Source of the DNA: Sphaerisporangium fuscum
GTDB taxonomy: Bacteria; Actinomycetota; Actinomycetes; Streptosporangiales; Streptosporangiaceae
Length of the DNA: 64,000 nt
NCBI RefSeq assembly: GCF_018531465.1
Contig: NZ_JAHDTF010000010.1
Location: 204,933 to 268,932 of the forward strand
Direction of reading: 5' to 3'
Below, in pieces: positions 51,954 through 60,443 of this stretch (the first letter of the stretch is position 1; each line of letters begins with the position of its first letter). The position numbers and the translations under genes are program-made. The notes under the pieces are model-generated. The model was not told the DNA's origin. It ran no database searches and worked only from the letters and a program-made list of their open reading frames with translations.

Positions 51954-51984
51954 CCGCGCGCCCGGCGGCCTGCCGGGCGCGCGG
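51954..51984 (-). terminator. Terminator hairpin after the epoxide hydrolase
   Basis: A perfect 13-base stem, CCGCGCGCCCGGC pairing with GCCGGGCGCGCGG around a GGCCT loop, ends 11 bases past the epoxide hydrolase stop on the minus strand. Confidence 0.7.
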
Positions 51985-51994
51985 ACCGTCCGGG

Positions 51995-53263
51995 CTACCG
52001 CCGGCCGCGGAAGGTGCGGCGGAGGTCGTCCACCCACTCGTCCGGGATCTCCCACGGGATGAAATGGCCGCCGCGGTCGTGGACGTTGAGGTTGACGAGG
52101 TTGTACCAGGGGGCGCGGTCGCCGTCGAGGAAGTTCTGGACGCGCTGGTCGGTGCCGACGCCGGGCGGGTTCTCGTAGGCGACGAAGGTGATGCCGGTGG
52201 GCGCCTCGATGACCGGCTGCCGGTCGTGGGACGGGGTCCACGGGTAGCGGTTGTTGTTGGCGTAGGTGCGGATCGAGGTGCCGATCGAGTTGGTCACCCA
52301 GAAGATCATCGCGTGGGTGAGCAGGTCGTCCTTGGTGAAGACGGTCTCGATGTCGCCGCCGTTGTCGCTCCAGGACGCCCAGCGTTCGAGTATCCAGGCG
52401 AGCATCCCGGCCGGTGAGTCGGACAGTCCGTGGGCGAGCGTGCTCGGGGCGAGCATGTGCGCGGCGAGGTGCACGGCGAACCGCCTGTCCAACTGCACGA
52501 TCCGGGCGTGGACGTCGGCGGGCAGGCCGTCGGGGATGGGCCGGCCGCCGCTGAGGTCCCAGGCCCGGTCACCGTTGAACAGGGTGAGCTTCTGGCCGGA
52601 GCCGATGTGGATGGCGTGGAGCTCGTCGGCGTACTTGTGCCCGAGCTGGCCGGTGACCATGGCCCCCACGTCGCAGCCGGCGGCCGCGTACCTGGTGTGG
52701 CCGAGGGTGCGGGTCATGAGGGTGTGCCAGACGTCGGCGACCTTCCAGAAGTTCATGTCCGGGTTGTCCGGCAGCGGGGTGGAGAACCCGTAGCCGGGGA
52801 ACGAGGGGACGATCACGTCGAACGCCTCGGCCGGGTCGCCGCCGTACGCTCCCGGGTCGGCCAGCGGGTCGATGACCTTGGACCAGTGCCAGAACGTCCA
52901 GGGCCAGCCGTGGGTGAGGATCAAAGGTGTGGGGTCGGGGCCGACTCCGGGCTTGCGCATGAAGTGCACCGGCACGCCGTCGACCTCGACGCGGTAGTGC
53001 TCGTAGGCGTTGATCGCGGCCTCGGCCTTGCGCCAGTCGTATTCGGTACGCCAGTAGTCGACGAGTTCTCGCAGGTAGGAGGCGCGTACGCCGTAGTAGC
53101 CGTCCTCGTTGCCCACGTCGTCCGGCAGGCGGGTCAGCTCCAGGCGCTGCCGCAGGTCGGTGAGCACGTCGTCGGGCACGTGGATCGGCTCCGGCTTCAA
53201 CGGGAACGGCCGGGCCTCGGCGCCCCCCTCGTGGCGGACGGATGCCGCTGCTGTCTCCGACAT
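51995..53263 (-). CDS. Epoxide hydrolase with EHN N-terminal domain
   Basis: A 422-residue alpha/beta-fold epoxide hydrolase. The EHN domain (PEPIHVPDDVLTDLRQRLEL then LVDYWRTEYDWRKAEAAINA) covers about residues 20-100. The oxyanion region is LILTHGWPWTFWHWSKVIDP, the nucleophile aspartate is in RYAAAGCDVGAMVTGQLG, and the catalytic histidine is in HDRGGHFIPWEIPDEWV. It opens epoxides to diols. ATG 53263 (MSETAAAS) gives GGAGG a seven-base spacing; ATG 53269 would be too close. The MarR gene lies directly upstream, 15 bases away, so both are one unit. Confidence 0.92.
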   Translation of the reverse strand: MSETAAASVRHEGGAEARPFPLKPEPIHVPDDVLTDLRQRLELTRLPDDVGNEDGYYGVRASYLRELVDYWRTEYDWRKAEAAINAYEHYRVEVDGVPVHFMRKPGVGPDPTPLILTHGWPWTFWHWSKVIDPLADPGAYGGDPAEAFDVIVPSFPGYGFSTPLPDNPDMNFWKVADVWHTLMTRTLGHTRYAAAGCDVGAMVTGQLGHKYADELHAIHIGSGQKLTLFNGDRAWDLSGGRPIPDGLPADVHARIVQLDRRFAVHLAAHMLAPSTLAHGLSDSPAGMLAWILERWASWSDNGGDIETVFTKDDLLTHAMIFWVTNSIGTSIRTYANNNRYPWTPSHDRQPVIEAPTGITFVAYENPPGVGTDQRVQNFLDGDRAPWYNLVNLNVHDRGGHFIPWEIPDEWVDDLRRTFRGRR

Positions 53264-53278
53264 GGTCATGCCTCCAGT

Positions 53279-53749
53279 TCAGGGTCGGTGGCGCGCGTCG
53301 CGCTCACGTCGCGCGTTGAGGTCGACCAGGCGCGCCAGAGCGGGCAGGGCCGCCGTGATGGCCGCCCTTTCCGCCTCCGTGAGCCCTTCGGCGAGTTCCG
53401 CCAGGTGCTCCATGCGCTCGGCCCGCCGTCCGTCCACGACCGCGGCGCCCGCGGCCGTGACGTGGACGAGGACGGCGCGGCCGTCCGACGGGTCCGGCCG
53501 GCGCTCCACCAGGCCCTCGCGCTCCAGCTTGGTCACGATCTGGGTGATCGCCGACTGCGTGACCTGTTCGCTGGCGGTCAGCTCGCTGAGCCGCTTCGGG
53601 CCGCCGCGCTCCAGCGTGTGGAGCACGGACAGGGTCGTGAAGCTCAGCCGCTGCACCGACGGCAGACGGATGGACATCCGGGTGAAGTCCTCCATCACGC
53701 GGGTCAGGTCGGCGACGCTCAGGTCGGCGGGGTGGGTCTCCGGGGACAC
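53279..53749 (-). CDS. MarR family transcriptional regulator
   Basis: A 156-residue winged-helix regulator. LSFTTLSVLHTLERGGPKRL, then LTASEQVTQSAITQIVTKLE (recognition helix) and VERRPDPSDGRAVLVHVTAA (wing with the conserved D-x-R) are diagnostic. GTG 53749 is the start. It heads a two-gene unit with the epoxide hydrolase and is preceded by a 22-base perfect palindrome, so it is autoregulated. The inducer is plausibly an epoxide or aromatic compound; that is inference. Confidence 0.92.
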   Translation of the reverse strand: MSPETHPADLSVADLTRVMEDFTRMSIRLPSVQRLSFTTLSVLHTLERGGPKRLSELTASEQVTQSAITQIVTKLEREGLVERRPDPSDGRAVLVHVTAAGAAVVDGRRAERMEHLAELAEGLTEAERAAITAALPALARLVDLNARRERDARHRP

Positions 53750-53763
53750 GTGCCGAACTGTAT

Positions 53764-53785
53764 CAGAAACTTATTTAAGTTTCTG
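53764..53785. promoter_or_regulatory. 22-base perfect palindromic MarR operator
   Basis: CAGAAACTTA-TT-TAAGTTTCTG is a perfect inverted repeat of 10-base arms, 15 bases upstream of the MarR GTG and in an AT-rich patch. It also faces the NmrA-like gene at 53875, so it could control both directions. Confidence 0.8.
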
Positions 53786-53874
53786 CTGCAATTCGCCCGG
53801 CCGCACCGCCCGGAACCCGGCATGACGTTCGCCACAGCGGGATGATCGCCCTGGCGCTGTCGGTTGCACGCAGC

Positions 53875-54714
53875 ATGCACAGGATTCTGGTGACCGGCGC
53901 GACCGGGAACGTGGGGCGGCGGGTGCTGGCCCGTCTTCTGTCCGAGAACGTCACGGTGCGCGCGCTGGTACGCACGGCGACGGCGGAACTCCCGCCGCGG
54001 GTCGAGGTGGCGGCGGGTGATCTGGCGGATCCCGCCGGTCTCGAGGACCCGCTGCGGGACGTGGACGCCGTCTTCCTGGTGTGGCCTTTCCTGACGGCCG
54101 ATGGTGCCGACCAGGTCGTCAAGGCGATCGCGCACCGCGCGCGGAGGCTGGTGTACCTGTCATCGGCCGGGGTGGCCGACGACGCGCGGCGGCAGGGCGA
54201 CCCGATCAATCAGATGCACGCCGATCTGGAGCGGCTGATCGCCGAGACCGGGGTCGCCGCGACCGTGCTGCGCGCCGACACCATCGCCTCCAACGCCCGA
54301 GGCTGGATCGGGCAGGTCCGCGCCGGTGACGTGGTGCGCGGCCCGGACATCGCGGGGACGGCGGTCGTCCACGAGGACGACATCGCCGAGGTGGCCGCGC
54401 GGGTGCTCACCGACGACCGGCACGCGGGAGGCACCCATGTGCTGACCGGACCGCAGGTGCTGAGCAGGGCCGACCAGGTGCGGCTGCTCGGCGAGGCGCT
54501 GGAACGGCCGCTGCGGTTCCAGCCCGTTCCGGCGGAGGAGGCGCGGCGGCAGATGCTCGCCGACGGACGCCCGCCGGCGTTGGTGGAGGCACTGCTGGCC
54601 GCCACCGCTCGTCCCCGCTCGGAGCTGACCACCGACACCGTCGAGCGGATCACGGGCGCGCCGGCGCGCGGATTCGCCCAGTGGGCGCGGGAGCACGCCG
54701 GCGAGTTCCGCTGA
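53875..54714 (+). CDS. NmrA-like NAD(P)-binding reductase / atypical SDR
   Basis: A 279-residue paralogue of the proteins at 5898 and 61827. MHRILVTGATGNVGRRVLAR has the G-x-x-G-x-x-G motif, RLVYLSSAGVADDARRQGDP the central loop, and the C-terminus ARGFAQWAREHAGEF is the shared tail. ATG 53875 is used because the dinucleotide fold starts there; an in-frame ATG at 53842 would add eleven residues. It faces away from the MarR-epoxide hydrolase unit across the 22-base operator. Likely a reductase of quinones or reactive carbonyls. Confidence 0.86.
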   Translation: MHRILVTGATGNVGRRVLARLLSENVTVRALVRTATAELPPRVEVAAGDLADPAGLEDPLRDVDAVFLVWPFLTADGADQVVKAIAHRARRLVYLSSAGVADDARRQGDPINQMHADLERLIAETGVAATVLRADTIASNARGWIGQVRAGDVVRGPDIAGTAVVHEDDIAEVAARVLTDDRHAGGTHVLTGPQVLSRADQVRLLGEALERPLRFQPVPAEEARRQMLADGRPPALVEALLAATARPRSELTTDTVERITGAPARGFAQWAREHAGEFR

Positions 54715-54781
54715 GCGGCGGTCGCCGCTGGCCCGCGGTGCGTCCACCAGGTGCGGTGCCCGGCTGTCGGGCCACCGCCGT

Positions 54782-55678
54782 TCATCGCAGGGCGAGCGGG
54801 GTCTCGGCGTCGATGCGGGTCAGCTTCTGCGGGTTGCGGACATAGTAGAGGCCCGTGATGCGGGCGCCCTCGACACGGACGGCGATGACGCCGTCGACCT
54901 CGCCGTCCACCCGGATGATGAGCGCCGGGCCGCCGTTGACCACGGTGGGGTCACTCGTGAGCGTGACCTGGGCCTTGCTGGGGCCGGCGAGGATGAAGCG
55001 GGCCACCTTGTCGGCGCTGATGATGGGCCGCGGCGCGGCCTGCTTGACGCCGCCGCCGTCGCTCACCAGGACCACCTCGGGGGCGAGCACGTCGAGCAGA
55101 CCTTGCAGGTCGCCGAGCGCGAGCGCGCGCTGGAACGACTCCAGAGCCGCCCAGGCCTCGCTGGAGGAGACGACCTCGCGAGGGCGGCGGGCGTCGACGT
55201 GCCGGCGGGCGCGGTAGGCGATCTGGCGCACGGCCGCGGGGCTCTTGCCGACGGCGGCCGCGATCTCGTCGTAGCCGACGTCGAAGGCCTCACGCAGCAC
55301 GAAGACGGCGCGCTCGGTCGGCGACAGCGTCTCCAGGACGAGCATGAGCGCCATCGACACGCTCTCGGCGAGTTCGACGTCGTCGGCCACGTCCGGCGCG
55401 GTGAGCAGCGGCTCGGGCAGCCAGGGGCCGACATACGCCTCCTTGCGGCTCTTCATGCTGCGCAGGCGGTTGAGCGACTGCCGGGTGGTGATCCGGATCA
55501 GGTAGGCGCGCTGGTCCTGCACCTGTGCCAGGTCGGCCTTGACCCATCGCAGCCAGGTTTCCTGCAGGACGTCCTCGGCGTCGGCCGCCGATCCGAGCAT
55601 CTCGTACGCGACGGTGAACAACAGGTTGCGGTAGGCGAGGAAAGTCTCGGTCGCCGCGTTGGTGGCCTGGTCGCTCAT
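54782..55678 (-). CDS. SigJ-type ECF RNA polymerase sigma factor with SnoaL-like C-terminal domain
   Basis: A 298-residue ECF41-type sigma factor. Region 2 is LAYRNLLFTVAYEMLGSAAD then AEDVLQETWLRWVKAD (about residues 14-50); region 4 is LSPTERAVFVLREAFDVGYD and EIAAAVGKSPAAVRQIAYRA. The C-terminal SnoaL-like domain (FQRALALGDLQGLLDVLAPE... GGGVKQAAPRPI) normally modulates activity in place of an anti-sigma factor. Such factors usually control a neighbouring oxidoreductase; the SDR at 55851 and NmrA-like gene at 53875 are the nearest candidates. Confidence 0.9.
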   Translation of the reverse strand: MSDQATNAATETFLAYRNLLFTVAYEMLGSAADAEDVLQETWLRWVKADLAQVQDQRAYLIRITTRQSLNRLRSMKSRKEAYVGPWLPEPLLTAPDVADDVELAESVSMALMLVLETLSPTERAVFVLREAFDVGYDEIAAAVGKSPAAVRQIAYRARRHVDARRPREVVSSSEAWAALESFQRALALGDLQGLLDVLAPEVVLVSDGGGVKQAAPRPIISADKVARFILAGPSKAQVTLTSDPTVVNGGPALIIRVDGEVDGVIAVRVEGARITGLYYVRNPQKLTRIDAETPLALR

Positions 55679-55790
55679 GTCCTGGTCCTTCTCCTTCTTC
55701 GCCTGCCCTGGTGGCCGAACGCATACAAGCCTGCATGCACGGCCGGGTCCTCCGTCCGTCGCTCACCGGGCCGTGCCGAACGCCTCCGCC

Positions 55791-55823
55791 CCGGCGGCGC
55801 CCCGCGACAAGGGGCGCCGCCGG
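55791..55823 (-). terminator. Terminator hairpin after the SDR
   Basis: A perfect 13-base stem, CCGGCGGCGCCCC with GGGGCGCCGCCGG around a seven-base loop, lies 28 bases beyond the SDR stop on the minus strand, upstream of the sigma factor gene. Confidence 0.7.
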
Positions 55824-55850
55824 AGCCGCTCCGGCTCAGGACCCGGCGGG

Positions 55851-56693
55851 TCACCGGTCGCAGCCGCCGTGAGCCTGGGCCGACAGGTCCTGCCAGTCGG
55901 CCCAGGTCTTGAGCCGGTCGGCGTAGGCCTTCTGGATCAACGGGTAGAAGCCCTGGCCGAAGAGCACCCGCAGGGGCGGGTTGTCGGAGTCGACGAGCTT
56001 GAGGAGCGCCTGGGCCGCGGCGGCGGGGTCGCCGGCGGGCTGCTTTCCGGCGACCGCGCCCAGGCGCCGGCGCAGGGCGTCGTAGGCGGGGTCGGTCCGG
56101 GCCAGGTGCCCGTTGGCGAGCGGGTCGGGGTTCTTGCCGGACCTGGTGGCGAAACCGCCGGGCTCGATGATGGTCACCTTGACGCCGAAGTCGGCCACCT
56201 CGCCGGCGAGGGCCTCGTTCAGGCCCTCCAGGGCCCACTTGGAGGCGTGGTACGCGCCGCCGAGCGGCATGGCGATGATCCCGGCCGCCGAGGACAGCTG
56301 GATGATGTGCCCCGAGCGCTGCTCGCGCAGGTACGGCAGCGCGGCCTGGATCACCCACACCGCGCCGAACAGGTTGGTCTCCATCTGGTCGCGCAGTTCC
56401 CGCTCGCTCAGCTCCTCGACCGCGCCGATCTGGGCGTATCCGGCGTTGTTGACGATGACGTCGAGCCGGCCGAAGTGCTCCCTGGCCCGCTTCACGCTCT
56501 CGAAGACGGCGGCCTTGTCGGTCACGTCCATCTCGAGCGGGAGCACCGCGTCGCCGTACGTGGCGACCAGCTCGTCAAGGCTCGCGGCGTTCCGGGCGGC
56601 GGCGGCCACCTTGTCACCCCGGGACAGGGCGGCCTCGACGAAGTCACGGCCGAGGCCGCGCGACGAACCGGTGACGAACCAGACCTTGCTCAT
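55851..56693 (-). CDS. Classical short-chain dehydrogenase/reductase
   Basis: A 280-residue SDR. MSKVWFVTGSSRGLGRDFVE carries T-G-x3-G-x-G; VIVNNAGYAQIGAVEELSER the N-N-A-G motif; IIQLSSAAGIIAMPLGGAYH and ASKWALEG give the catalytic Ser, Tyr and Lys (S...YxxxK). It is of the type often annotated as oxidoreductase with NADP preference. ATG 56693 starts the fold; the frame stays open far upstream by chance. It lies upstream of the sigma factor gene on the same strand but is separated from it by a strong hairpin. Confidence 0.92.
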   Translation of the reverse strand: MSKVWFVTGSSRGLGRDFVEAALSRGDKVAAAARNAASLDELVATYGDAVLPLEMDVTDKAAVFESVKRAREHFGRLDVIVNNAGYAQIGAVEELSERELRDQMETNLFGAVWVIQAALPYLREQRSGHIIQLSSAAGIIAMPLGGAYHASKWALEGLNEALAGEVADFGVKVTIIEPGGFATRSGKNPDPLANGHLARTDPAYDALRRRLGAVAGKQPAGDPAAAAQALLKLVDSDNPPLRVLFGQGFYPLIQKAYADRLKTWADWQDLSAQAHGGCDR

Positions 56694-56833
56694 GATGTCG
56701 TTCCGTTCTGCTGTGGGGCGGTCCAGGAGGGACGCCCGGTGACCGCTTTCTGCTGTTCCACCCCCCAAGACACGCGACCCGGCGAAGATGTAACACCCTT
56801 CGAGTGTGACCTGCGTCTCTCCTGTGAGCGCCG

Positions 56834-57902
56834 TCAGCGGTGCGGACGGCCGGGGGCCATCAGGGCCGCCGCGACGGCACCGGCCGCCGCCGCGGCCGCG
56901 GCCACGACGAACCCGCGGGTGAAGCCGCTCAACGTGGTTCCGTCCAGGCTGGCGGCCGCCACGCTGGACACGCCCGCGGCGCCGAAGGAGGCGCCGAACT
57001 CGTGGAAGGTGCTCACGATGCCGGAGGCGATCCCGGCCTCGTGCGGCGCCACCTGGCCGAGCGCGGTCGCCGAGGCGACGACGAACATCGCGCCGGTGCC
57101 CGCCGCCGCGACGGCCACACCGGCCACGACGCCGACCGGATGCATCGAGATCGCCGCGACGGCCATGCCGACCGCCGCGACGACCAGACCCGTGACGGCC
57201 GGCACGCGGGCGCCGTAGCGGCCGATCAGGCGTCCGGTCAGACTCGCCCCGGCCATCGTGGCCAGCGCCACCGGCAGGAACAGCAGCCCGGTCCGCATCG
57301 CGCCGTACCCGCGGGCGTGCTGGAAGTAGAAGGTGCCGAGGAAGAACACCGCGATCATCAGTGCCGTGGCCATCCAGATGAGGAACGCGCCGGTGGCCAC
57401 GGGCCGCCGGGCCAGCAGCCGGACGTCCATCAGCGGCGAGCGTGCGCGCCGCTGCCACAGCACGAACACCGTGTACCCCACGGCGGCCGCCAACGTGAGC
57501 CACCCGGTGAGCGCGGTGAGCCATCCGTGCTCGCCGGCGGCGATCAGAGCGTAGATCAACGACGCCGAGGACGCCGTCACCATGACGGCGCCGAGGACGT
57601 CGAGGCCGGGTCGTGCCGCGGACACGCGCCGCGCCGGCAGCAGGGCGGCCAGCGCCACGATGATCACCAGCCCGATGGGGACGTTGACGTGGAACACCCA
57701 CGGCCATCCGGGGCCGGCGGTCAGCAGGCCGCCGAGCAGGACGCCGAGGGCGGCGCCCCCGCCGCCGAGCGCGGACCACACGCCCAGCGCCTTGTTCCGC
57801 TCCTGGCCGTCGAACAGCGCCACCACCAGGGACAGCGCCGCGGGCGACAGCAGCGCCGCCCCGGCCCCCTGGGCGATCCGGCCGCCCACCAGCACGCCCG
57901 CC
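56834..57902 (-). pseudogene. MFS (DHA2-type) exporter lacking its 5' end
   Basis: From about 57902 downward the minus strand reads AGVLVGGRIAQGAGAALLSP then AALSLVVALFDGQERNKALG and WVFHVNVPIGLVIIVALAAL, exactly the helix 4-6 region of 14-helix DHA2 drug exporters, and continues normally to the stop at 56834. The first three helices, about 100 residues, are missing; sequence upstream belongs to a TetR gene on the other strand. The frame is open further, but only as antisense of that TetR remnant. Not expected to be functional. Confidence 0.75.
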
Positions 57903-57905
57903 TTG

Positions 57906-58310
57906 CGGGTCGGCGAGCGGACCCTGTCGGCCCTCGACCTGTCGGGAGACGCCGGCGAGGCCATGACCCGCCTGCTGGCCTCGAGCTGGAAACTGGTGGC
58001 CGAGTCCGCGGCCCTGCTGACCGCCGCCGAGGACGTGCTCCCGGCGGGGCGGGTGCGGGAACTGCACGACCAGCCCGCCCAGCGCATGGCCGACCTCGTG
58101 CGCCGCGGCCAGCGGCAGGGCGTCTTCCGTACCGACCTGCCGTCCGACTGGCTGGTCAGCGTCGCCCACTACATCCTGCACGGCGCGGCCGACCAGGTCC
58201 GCGCGGGACGCCTGGCCCCTCAGGAGGCCGCCGACATGGTGACCGAAACGGTCCGATCGGTGCTGACCGGTCGGGTCCGAAACCGCCGGCCTTCCACGGT
58301 GGAGCGGTAG
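57906..58310 (+). pseudogene. TetR regulator lacking its DNA-binding domain
   Basis: The plus strand encodes the ligand-binding C-terminal half of a TetR regulator: GEAMTRLLASSWKLVAESAA, RVRELHDQPAQRMADLVRRG and SDWLVSVAHYILHGAADQVR. The N-terminal helix-turn-helix is missing and the frame upstream is antisense of the MFS gene. The missing parts of both genes are exactly those that would face each other in a divergent pair, so one deletion removed both 5' ends and the control region. Confidence 0.7.
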
Positions 58311-58367
58311 GGGAGCACGTCGCGGAATCCGTGGCGGATCCGCTTCACGCTCACGGAGCCGGTGTTC

Positions 58368-58814
58368 TCAATCGAGCAGCCGGCGGAGCAGCACGAGTGC
58401 GCCGGACAGGCGTGCCTGCTCGGCGGCGGTGAGCCGGGCGGCGATCGCCTCGGTGAGGTTCTCGTGGCCCGCGTCCCGGCGTTCGGCCAGCAATCGCCTG
58501 CCCTCGTCCGTGATGACCAGTAGCTTGCGCCGCCGGTCGCTCCGGTCGGGGACGCGGTGCACCAGCCCCCGCTCGACCAGGCCGGCCACGGAGACGGTGA
58601 CCGACTGGTGAGTGATCTTGTCCAGCCGGGCGAGGTCGGCGACGGTGTGCGCCCCCTCGCGGTCGAGCCGCTTGAGGATCGAGACCTGCGACAGCGTCAC
58701 TTCACGACCCGGCGACACCGCGCGCATCCGCCGCACCAGCGCGCCGACCACCATCTGCAGCTCATCGGCGATCGCCGCCGCGTCGCCCGCCGGGGGTGTC
58801 GTGTTCCCTGTCAT
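58368..58814 (-). CDS. MarR family transcriptional regulator
   Basis: A 148-residue winged-helix regulator. LSQVSILKRLDREGAHTVAD, LARLDKITHQSVTVSVAGLV (recognition helix) and VHRVPDRSDRRRKLLVITDE (wing) are characteristic. ATG 58814 is the start. It is divergent from the esterase at 58882 with a palindrome between them, so it should control itself and the esterase-PEBP pair. Confidence 0.92.
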   Translation of the reverse strand: MTGNTTPPAGDAAAIADELQMVVGALVRRMRAVSPGREVTLSQVSILKRLDREGAHTVADLARLDKITHQSVTVSVAGLVERGLVHRVPDRSDRRRKLLVITDEGRRLLAERRDAGHENLTEAIAARLTAAEQARLSGALVLLRRLLD

Positions 58815-58833
58815 ATCCGTTAGAGTACAGCAA

Positions 58834-58845
58834 AACTGCGCAGTT
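58834..58845. promoter_or_regulatory. Palindromic MarR operator
   Basis: AACTGCGCAGTT is a perfect 12-base palindrome in the 67-base gap between the MarR gene and the divergent esterase gene, surrounded by AT-rich promoter-like sequence. No other inverted repeat of this quality lies in the gap. Confidence 0.65.
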
Positions 58846-58881
58846 AGATTGCGTAATTTCAGTGGAGAGTGGGGGCTCGCG

Positions 58882-59757
58882 ATGACGGCTGATGGCGACC
58901 TCGTCGCCGGCGAGATGAGGATCGGCGGAAGGGACCGCAGCTTCACGATCCGGCTGCCCCGAGCGGCGCCGGACGACCGGCGGGTGCCGCTCGTTCTCGC
59001 GCTGCACGGCAACCATCCCGGCCTCGGAGGAGCGATCATGCGCGAGCTGACCACCTTCGACCGGCAGGCGGACGCGTGGGGCATGGCGATCGCCTATCCC
59101 GACGGCCACGGGGGGTGCTGGGCGGACGGCCGCGGAGTCACCACGGCGGACGAGGCGGGCGTCGATGACGTCGCGTTCCTCCGCGCCCTGATCGACTGGT
59201 CGGCCGAGCGGTGCGGCACGTCGCCCGACGGGGCCGTGGTGGCGGGAATCTCCAACGGCGCGTTCATGGCTCACCGGCTGGCGCTGGAGGCGAGCGATCG
59301 GGTGCCGGTGCTGGCGGCCGTCGCCGGTGGGCTGCCCGCGGCCCTGAGCGGCCTTCAGCCGGCACACGCGGTGTCGGCACTGCTGATTCACGGCACGGCC
59401 GACCAGGTCTCACCGATCGAGGGCGGATACTCCCGGCACCGAGGACCGGACGGGGAACTCCGCGGCCGCACGCTGTCCCTCCAGGAGACCGCCGAGCGCT
59501 GGCGCGCCATCGACGGATGCCCGCCCGGACCGGGCCGGACCCACACCACCGAGTTCTCCAGCCGCACGACGACGGACGCCGGCGCCGGCGGAACCCGGGT
59601 CGTCGCCTGGACGGTGCTCGGAGGCGGCCACTCCTGGCCGGGCGCGCCGGCCTCACCCGAGTGGGCCGAGCCGACCAGCCAGGAGTTCGACGCGGCCGAG
59701 GAGATCTGCCGCTTCGCCGAAGCCCTGTTCATCCCCGCGGACACCCGGCGGCTGTGA
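58882..59757 (+). CDS. PHB depolymerase / LpqC-like esterase
   Basis: A 291-residue alpha/beta hydrolase of the poly(3-hydroxybutyrate) depolymerase/feruloyl esterase type. VPLVLALHGNHPGLGGAIMR is the oxyanion region, WGMAIAYPDGHGGCWADGRG the second strand, VVAGISNGAFMAHRLALEAS the nucleophile elbow (G-x-S-N-G) at about residue 130, and TVLGGGHSWPGAPASPEWAE the catalytic histidine. No signal peptide is present, so it would act in the cytoplasm on esters. ATG 58882 is the start. The PEBP gene follows 23 bases later. Confidence 0.9.
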   Translation: MTADGDLVAGEMRIGGRDRSFTIRLPRAAPDDRRVPLVLALHGNHPGLGGAIMRELTTFDRQADAWGMAIAYPDGHGGCWADGRGVTTADEAGVDDVAFLRALIDWSAERCGTSPDGAVVAGISNGAFMAHRLALEASDRVPVLAAVAGGLPAALSGLQPAHAVSALLIHGTADQVSPIEGGYSRHRGPDGELRGRTLSLQETAERWRAIDGCPPGPGRTHTTEFSSRTTTDAGAGGTRVVAWTVLGGGHSWPGAPASPEWAEPTSQEFDAAEEICRFAEALFIPADTRRL

Positions 59758-59780
59758 CCCGACCCCAATAAGGAGAGACC

Positions 59781-60353
59781 ATGGCAGTGCTGGGCAAGTT
59801 GCTGAAGAACCGTCGAGCCGGGCAAGCGGGCCTCGCCTGGAACGCACCGAACCTCGCGGGCGCGGACACGCTGGCACTGAGCAGTCCGGACTTCGCGCAC
59901 GAGACGACGATCCCGACCGTCCACGCCGCGAAGAGAGCCGGTGGCGAAGACCTGTCACCGGCCCTGACCTGGACCTCCGTACCCGAGGGCGCGGCACGGC
60001 TGCTGCTGGTCGTCGAGGACCCCGACGCGCCGACCCCCGCGCCGTTCATCCACTGCGTCGCCCTGCTGGACCCCTCGGTGACCGGCGTCGCCCAAGGGGC
60101 GCTCAACGACGTCGACCCGCCCGACGGCGTGCGCCTGCTGCGCTCGGGCGTGGGCCGCGGCTACCACGGCCCGGCGCCGATCAAGGGGCACGGCCCGCAC
60201 CGATACGTGTTCCAGCTCTTCGCCCTGGCGAAACCGGTCACCCGAGCGGCCGGCGGCGCCGCGCTGGAGTCGGCCAGGCCCCGCGACGTGCTGGCCGCAG
60301 CCGGTGACGTCCTCGCCCGCGGCCGTCTCGACGGCTGGTACGAACGCGCCTGA
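59781..60353 (+). CDS. YbhB/YbcL family PEBP-like protein
   Basis: A 190-residue phosphatidylethanolamine-binding-protein homologue. SPALTWTSVPEGAARLLLVV followed by EDPDAPTPAPFIHCVALLDP holds the conserved D-P-D-A-P and H-W-like positions, and GRGYHGPAPIKGHGPHRYVF the G-P-x-P-P-x-G-H-x-P-H-R-Y ligand pocket signature. AAGGAG stands before the ATG. It is probably co-transcribed with the esterase under the MarR regulator; the ligand is unknown. Confidence 0.92.
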   Translation: MAVLGKLLKNRRAGQAGLAWNAPNLAGADTLALSSPDFAHETTIPTVHAAKRAGGEDLSPALTWTSVPEGAARLLLVVEDPDAPTPAPFIHCVALLDPSVTGVAQGALNDVDPPDGVRLLRSGVGRGYHGPAPIKGHGPHRYVFQLFALAKPVTRAAGGAALESARPRDVLAAAGDVLARGRLDGWYERA

Positions 60354-60443
60354 CGCCCTCGCGACGGGCATCGGCGATTGAACCGGTGCGGTGGGCTGGG
60401 CACGTCTGTCCCGCCGGCCGGTTTCACGGTGGGCCGGTGACGC

